A program made the position numbers and the translations under genes. DNA of 64,000 nucleotides from Sacculina carcini. Taxonomy: Eukaryota > Arthropoda > Thecostraca > Sacculinidae. Numbering within the stretch: position 1 is the first letter of the stretch; each line of letters opens with the position of its first letter. Positions 1-8,076 of this stretch are shown here, one piece after another. Below the pieces are notes generated by a model. That model was not told the DNA's origin. It saw only the letters and a list, made by a program, of their open reading frames with translations, and did no database searches. The stretch covers positions 2,954,501 through 3,018,500 of the forward strand of contig OU696576.1 of NCBI GenBank assembly GCA_916048095.2, written 5' to 3'.

Positions 1-256
1 CGATCGCGCACGCTTTCCTGCCCGACGACAGTCCATTCCAATCGACACAGCAGCGGTTCAGCGTGCTATCGGCTGCAGGAAGCGGCGGTCAAGACTACGA
101 TTCAGCTGGAGTAAGCACGCGCACTGTGCAGCTGTCCGGAGGCAGAAGGTCGGATTTCAGAGGTCGCACGCGCAACGAAGTGCCGTTGTTCAGTCCGCCG
201 CGAGCCGAGCAACGTCAAATCAGCTCACTCACACTCCCCAGGATACAACCATTCAG
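1..256 (+). CDS. Host gene exon 1 in window (partial)
   Basis: The frame from position 3 is open to the left edge and ends at a strong donor, ATTCAG|GTAAGCA, at 257. Reading on meets a stop at 258-260, as expected inside an intron. The two leftover bases (phase 2) fit exactly with the acceptor at 5295. The sequence is rich in Ser, Gln, Gly and Arg, has no recognisable domain, and is GC-rich unlike the flanking LINE. An alternative donor (GGA|GTAAGC) lies near 112. Confidence 0.65.
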
Positions 257-3200
257 GTAAGCAGTAGTACCTGTCCAAATCGGATGTGTGGAAAAGTGCC
301 GCATTGACAGCGGGAATCATAACTGAATCCTGGGAGCCAGGGTGGTGCCAGGGTGGTGCCAGGGTGGTGCCCTATTTTGTTCAACATTTACACCGCTGAT
401 CTGTACACAATAACACGCAACCCTGTATATGGATATGCTGATGATATCACCTTGATGGATGTAATTTCATTTCCTTCGGACAGACCACAGTTGCGTCAAA
501 CGGTCAACGTCGATCTCAGCAGCGTCCTGAAGTGGTGTGAGAGGTGGAATATGATGCTGAACACTTCGAAATAAAAACATTTTGTTGGTTTCTAGCAGGG
601 ATTGTTTGGTTTAAACCATTTGGTTTAAACCATGGTTTGAACCAGGTGTTTTTTTTTTTAAACCAACATTATTTTTATTCTTTTTTTTGACAGAAATGAT
701 TTTTCTCATATAGGAATGATCAAATATTTTCAGAATTAGTGAATGAGTTCATTAATACAGTTTTGAATCTTCATAAATATTACTTTTTGACATGATTTTA
801 TGGGTTTGCACGATATGGGAAACATTTTTATGAACATTTTTGGTTTTTGCTGGGGAAAAATTGCAGTTGGTATTTATGACAAATCCTAAATATTTACGAC
901 GAAACATTTGAGTTTCTATGAAAAACACTATTTTTAGAAGCCTCTGAGCTAAAAAAAACTGTGTTTACTCTGAAAACAAATATGAATTAACCTCCATGGA
1001 CAAAACGATTTTTAGTCACTAGGTTTTCATAAATGTGACCACTGGGTATTTGGTTTGGACTTTGCAAACATATGTGGGTGTTTAAAATAGACTGCATTCG
1101 CAATTGGAAGCGGTTTAAAACATCCGTTGCCTATAGATGCTACAAGGTGAAATTCAAGATCCTGTGTATATATTTTTATGATTTTATTTTTATCTTTTTC
1201 AAATATTTACATAACTCTTGTTAGGTGGTATTAAAATATGTTTAACTATACATTAAATAGCATGGTACAATCCTTTTTTTTATTCGTGTGCGCAAAGTGT
1301 AAAAAAACAAATATACCAAAAAAAAAAAATGTTTTTTGTTCTTTTTGAAAAAAAAACGTTTTTTCAAACCCTGGTTTCTAGGTCACGTACCGTTCAACCT
1401 TCACATGGAGCTATCTTCATAAATGACGCCCAACTCAGCTTGTGTGATGAGCTCAAAATATTGAGAGTACATGTAGACTCAAAACTGACATCTGAGAGTC
1501 ACATTCGTTAGCTAGTTTGTTCGGCATCGCGGAAACTGGGAATTATAAGAAAGGCATATCGGATGTTCGGTAGCAGCACAATCTCCAAACGTTGTTTTCG
1601 CTGTTTCATTTTGCCAATTCTGGAGTACTGCGCCCCCGTGTGGTCTTCTGCTGCGGATTGTCACCTCAATCTCATCAACAGAGTTGTTAGAACTTGCAAG
1701 TTCCTCTGTGGTGATTTGGTTCTTGGTGATCTTTGCCATCGTCGAAAGGTCAGCAGCGTGTGCATGATGTACAAGATCAAGCACAACGACCATCATCCGA
1801 TAAGCAAGTCAATTCCTGATGATTTCGTGGCAGCAAGAAGCACGCGGTTTACATCCAAACAGCATTCCTAATGCATGGCTCCATTTCGATGTCGTACAAA
1901 GCAATTCCAACGTTGCTTTCTTCCGTCAACTGTGGCTACTTGAAGCACGTTGAAGGAGGAGGCTTTCTCGCAGAACAATTTGAACAAATTCAAGGCCAAA
2001 GTCAATGAAATGCTACTGAATGAGCGGAATTGACTGCTGAGTCTTATTAATTGTTTATTTATTCATATTTATTGTTATTTATTCATATTTATTATTTATT
2101 CATATTTATTGTCATTTATTCATATTTATTGTTATTTATTCATATTTATTGTTATTTATTCATATTTATTGTTATTTATTCATATTTATTGTTATTTATT
2201 CATATGTATTGTTATTTATTCATATTTATTGTTATTTATTCATATTTATTGTTATTTATTCATATTTATTGTTATTTATTCATATTTATTGTTATTTATT
2301 CATATTTATTGTTATTTATTCATATTTATTGTTATTTATTCATATTTATTGTTATTTATTCATATTTATTGTTATTTATTCATATTTATTGTTATTTATT
2401 CATATTTATTGTTATTTATTCATATATTGTTATTTATTCATATATTGTTATTTATTCATATTTATTCTTATTTTACTCTCTATTTATTACTATTTATTTT
2501 TTTGTGTTGTTATCCATCAAATCATACTTTCACTCAGTGTTGACTGTTGTTGCCGATTGAGTCATATTTATTGTTGTTGCTGTTTATTGAATACTATTTA
2601 TTTGTGTTGTTGTTACTTATTGAATCATAATATTATTTATTGTTGGATGTTTATTGTTGATGTTGGATCTTATTGAATCATATTTATTGTTCTTGATTGT
2701 TATTTATTTCTTATATATTAATATTTATCCTTATTTATTGATGGTTATATACTGAATCACATATTTATCGTTGATTGTTATTATTTATTGAGGAACGTGG
2801 GCGGAGTGACATTATAAAGTGTTATCGGATGATGGTTTATTATTTATTGTTATTTATTCATTATGTTCTCTTCCAACTCTCTTTCTATAATTTTTCTTTT
2901 CGATCTCTCTTCCTCTCTGAATCTCTAGGGCGCTTCCGGGACATGGGGCGACCTTAGGGTGGTTATAGTGCTTGCACTCTTCCCATGCTACTGGATTTTC
3001 CTGTAATTAATAATAATAAAAATAACTGTTAATTTCGCCTGTCGACGCTGGTGCGCTGCGCCGCAGGCTCATCAGTTTTCCGAGTTGGCTGTAGTACACG
3101 TCCAAGTACACGGAAGTTCGCATCTGTAAGCTGATGAGCCAAATCTGCGGTGGAAGCAGCAAACACGATTCTCGTTACTGCGCGCCTGGTTTTGGCTCGG

Positions 3201-6200
3201 TCTGGAGTTTCGACGAGACAACGAGCGGTTCCGCTGCGGCGGGCGAGAGCGACTTTCGGCTGCGTGATTCCTTGAGAGCTGCAGTTTGCTGATGAGCTCC
3301 GTCATTTTCGCCATCAGCTGAGAAAATTCCGTGTGGGACCCGGTTGGTGCTGTAGGAACCGATGCAGCGTGCTCTACTTGTCGAATCGCTGCCACTTCTG
3401 GCCAGACTGTAGCCGATTGATTTACAGTTGCTTGAGCAAGGCGATCAGCGGCGGTAGCTAACACGTCCAAGTCACTGTTCTCTAGAAGGAGAGATAGTGC
3501 GGCGCGGATTGTTTGTGGCAATCGCTGGAGAAATAGCGTTCGCAGGAGTCCGGTGTCTCCAGGATCTCCTGTCGCTGTCACTTCGTTGCGCATGTTGCGC
3601 AACAGTTGCGATGGTCGCTGATCACCTAACTGTTGATGGCGCAGCAGTGCTTCGAGTTTTGATGCGCGAGAGGTAGCCAGTCGTGAACGGAGTGCTTCGC
3701 AGAGTTCGGTGAATGTCGCAGTCTGTCGGCTGATGATGTCCTTTACTTGGACCGCGACCGGTATCGGAAGGTTGGCCGCTAGCATTTTGAGACGGCTGCG
3801 GTCATCGTCAATGCCGGATACGTCGAACGCGAGCTCCACTTGTGTAAGCCACAATTTGGGCTCGTCAGCGCAGAACGGTGGTAGCCGGAATGTCGTAAAC
3901 GGCTTGGCTGTGGTTGAGAGATCCACATTACCGTCAAGCGACTGTGTCTGTGGTGTCGTGCCTCCGGGTTCTAGCATGCCGGTTGTCGGGGGCACCAGTG
4001 TAGAATTAGATTTGGGTGCAATTTTACACTGGTAACCAGACAACCACCATGCTAGAGCCCGGAACCCGGCATGTAACAACTATAATCTATAGTCATCATT
4101 ATAATTTTTATTTCAATTATAATTGTAATTGCTTTAAAATTATAATTTTAACTGCTTTGAAATTTTTGTTTCACCGCCCTCGTCGTCATTGTACAAGCGC
4201 TTCTCACAAGCGATTTATTGCACAGCGTTAAATCACAGTGACGAAAAATACAGAACAAGGGAATGAGTATGAACACGATTAACACAAGACGCAGTAACCA
4301 ATACACCCGACTGTACACAACCCTACTCAACGCACACCTACACGACCACACACACCTGCACAACCGCACACTATCCGATCCACACATCAACTGCCCCACG
4401 CTTACACAAACGGCCTTTTACCTTTTATCAAAGGTCAACACAAACACACCTCAACACAAGATAGACAAGCCGCACACACACACACATACTCGTATATCCG
4501 TATACACATGCACACCAAAGCCAAGCGCTGACAAGTGGTTTCCAATTACATCACAAAAAATATGATTTTAACCGTTTTAAATTATCATTTTAATTGGCTT
4601 AAAACTATACTTTTAATTGGTTTAAAATTATAATTTTAATTGGTTTAAAATAATATTTTCAATTGGTTTAAAATTATAATTTTAATTGGTTTAAAATTAT
4701 AATTTTAATTGGTTTAAATTTAAAATTTTAATTGTTTTAAAATTGATATTTTAATTGTTTTAAAGTTTGAATTTTAATTGGTTTAAAATTAATATTTTAA
4801 TTGGTCTAAAGTCAGAATGTTAATTGGTTTAAAATTGTAATTTTAATTGATTTAAAATTATAATTTTTATTGCTTTAAGATTATAATTTTAATTCCTTTA
4901 AAATTATAATTTTAATTGCTTTAAAATTATAAATTTAATTGCTTTAAAATTATAATTTTAAAGCATTTGAGGATTTGGTCAATTTGGTGTAATTCATTTG
5001 CCATCTTGTACTTTGATTTTATTTACCATTCTACTGGAATCACGGTTTTAGACCAGCTCCCTTAGTGGCTAATATCAACAGATACATATCAGCCACTCGC
5101 CAAAAAACCGAACCTCCGGTTTTTCTATTGCAGTGAGTAGTTTCATTTATCTTCCATTTTGACATCGTCAAATCTTCTACCTCCTCTGCGTCAGTGTGTG
5201 TGTGTGTGTGTGTGCGTGTGTGTGTGTTGTCGTGCTGGTTTTTTCACTTTATTTTATTTGATTATGACTACTAACATTTATTTCTCAATGACAGTCGATT
5301 TCGAGAGACCCGGTTGTTTGGCGAGCCACGCGGTCAGGCCGCGTCAGTTTCTTCCTCCGCTTCTTCGTTCGGAGGTCGTGTTAGCTCGGCAACAAGAGCG
5401 CCAATACTCACCACGCGATCCTCGTCTCCGGCACCCACCATTCTGACCACGTCGTCTCGACCTGTACCGCTGATCCCGGCCAAGGATCCTCACAGGCCTC
5501 GAGTTGTCGTCACCAATGGCAAGCCGTTCGTCCCCAAGCTCGATTCTTCCGATCCGCTGCCCGCTCTACACGCGGTCAGTGTCGGTTGATCTCAAGTTTG
5601 GTCAGCATCCCAAGTGAATTTAGCGATGTTTTTATCTAAATTTTGCTGGAGACATTTTACTCATTTTTGAAATTTTACTCATTTTTAGCGTGATACGCAC
5701 AAGGGCATCCAAGTGATATTGTATCACCTTCATACCGTCAAAGTGTGCTCGCTTTCGTTGGAGCATAGTTTTGTTTGATAAGTAATCATGGATGTGTGTG
5801 GACAGGAATCCAAGTACCACTCACTGGCGTTGCCAGATACAAACTTCACGTGCGCCGATAAGGTCAGCGGTGGGCACTACGCTGATCCAGAGACCGGCTG
5901 TCGAATGTTCCACATCTGCGTGATGGGACCGAACGACACGTAAGTAGCCCTTCAAGTAAGCAACTGCACGATTTTCTAATGCAAACTTTCACGCTGCCAA
6001 CTTGGCTTTCGTTAGCACGTGTCTGTGTATGTGTGTGTATGTGCGTGTGCGTGTGTGTATGTGTGTACATGCACTCATGCTTATGCTGAAATTACACTCG
6101 CCAAAGACTACACTTATATCAGAAACAAAGCAAGTCACAAAAGACTCAGACTAATATGCGTTTTGTACTGAAGTTTCCTAGTGAGTTAATAGTTTAAATG

Positions 6201-8035
6201 AGCGCATATAACAATTGTGCTATCAAGTGTCTACACATGTGTCAGTGCTCATTGGCTTGTGCGTGTGTGCGTGCGTGCGTGCGTGTATTGTAGAATCACC
6301 GACTACAAACTGTTGTGCGGTAACAGTACAGTATTCGAACAGAAATCGCGCACGTGCCAGGAGGAGGAAAAGGTGGACTGTGCGTCATCGGCACTCAACT
6401 ATTATGTCAACAATCACCTGATTGTGCCCAGTAAGACACGCACACACACGCACACACACATCATGCATGCGTGAAACCACACATAGTCAAACTATAAGGT
6501 CACCATTAACGACATGCATTTGAAAAAGGCAAGGGTACATGGTATGAGGAATTTAATTGTACGAATAACAATGTATCATATAAACTGGTGCAATGAAAAA
6601 ACGTGTACTAACTGTCTCCGTGAGACCAGAAAATAGAAGAATCAAAGGTGAATCAAAGGCGAGTGAACCACACTTACACTACTAGAATGTTTTAACGAGA
6701 TACACTTGGACATTTGCGCCATGTCCTCTTTTTCGAAACATATCGCATGGTACAGTGACTTATCATCTAATCACACTTGCACAACCGCCAAAGGATTCGC
6801 ACTGACAGTGTTTCCCATGTGTACATGCACTTGCCGACGTGGCATCATTAGAGAATGCATGCCGTCAATACGATCTGTTACACTTGAACACTTGAATTCG
6901 TCGATGACGGCCATGGCTGCGAGCGCCAGCCGACTGCCAGGTATAGATGTCCGCTGAGCGCTTTGTGTAGTGGCTGCGGCGGTATGGTGCTGTTGACAGA
7001 ATGGCTGGCAAATATGGCTCGAAACGGCCCGCCCGCGATGAATGGCGCTATGATGCGATCTCACGTGCTGGCCAACGCAAGTCGGATGGAGCTGGCAGGG
7101 CACACTCGCTTGTCGGCGTCAAAGTCAACTGCAGACGGTACTAGATCAGCCTGAGCCTGACTGCAAAGGCTCGCAGCTCGGCGTCAAGCGCAACTCTCTC
7201 CTTCTATCTTTCGCCCTCTCTCTCTCTCTCTCTGTGCGTCTTTTCCTCGCCTCCTCGCTACGTATTACACTCAGCTCAGCTATTACACTCAGCTTTATAC
7301 TCAGCTAAACGTATCGTTCGTGATGTTCCGGATCCATGCGGCCTCTTGTCAAATATGTCTTAATCGAATCGAAATGTGTCTTGGTGTTTTATAGCTGTTG
7401 TATATTTCCAATATAGGAGTTCGATTATAGCGTACCGTAAAACCTCTATTAGAACGGCATGTCACTCTATTTTTGAAATATTCCGCCGTAGTGCCGTTCA
7501 ATTAGACGTGCTGTTTAATTAGAGGGTGCCGCTATATTTCTAGACTAGCTGGTCAGAATTTTGAGAAAATACGATATATTTTATTAATGAAAAAAGAACC
7601 AGGTAACATATGCATATTTATTTAACAAAAGTCACAAATACAGGGTGATTACTCGTAAATAATTACAAATTCACCAATAAAACTCAATTGTCACCTCGCT
7701 ATTGTTGCCTTCAATGTGACGTTAAATTAGAAGTGCCGTTCTAATCCAGGTTCTACGGAGTATTATTTTGTTTTGTTTGACAAAATAATCTAATTTACAA
7801 CACAAAATGACAAGAAGAAAATTCAGAAGGAATCGGAGAAATACACGACTGTAATGTTGTGATAAACGCTTTCAAAAAATTTACAATAACAAATAGTGGC
7901 ATTTCAATAGTCCAACTGTCCAGAATATTAGCTACGAAATCTGTGAGCGATATCCGCGAAGCAACGCGTAAATCTAGCTTTGACATATTTTCACAGTGTG
8001 TGTGTGTACGCGTATGTGTGTATGTGTGTGTGTGT

Positions 8036-8076
<41 letters not shown>

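Larger units (their letters stand above)
330..3018 (+). mobile_element. LINE-A copy 1, 5'-truncated non-LTR retrotransposon
   Basis: This copy lies in intron 1 in the host sense. It begins inside the reverse transcriptase gene, ends the frame with KVNEMLL and a stop at 2031-2033, and has a long AT-rich 3' UTR containing a 20-bp minisatellite. It finishes with a conserved GCTTGCACTCTTCCCATGCTACTGGA block and an (AAT)n tail near 3000-3018. The same end block recurs at 49858-49960 and 55260-55328. A hAT element interrupts it at 596-1373. The clade (CR1/L2-like) is my inference from the C-terminus. Confidence 0.8.

Noticed and set aside
2040-2465. Regular short repeats resembling a CRISPR array
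   Set aside because: There are no unique spacers; it is a head-to-tail minisatellite in a eukaryotic LINE 3' UTR.
2051-2676. Three long overlapping frames rich in Leu, Ile, Tyr and Phe
   Set aside because: They are translations of a 20-bp minisatellite without stop codons in any frame; all three frames are open for the same trivial reason.
6706-7154. Opposing frames in a GC-richer block of intron 4
   Set aside because: Frames on both strands overlap and none shows a domain or convincing splice sites; noted only as a possible regulatory block.
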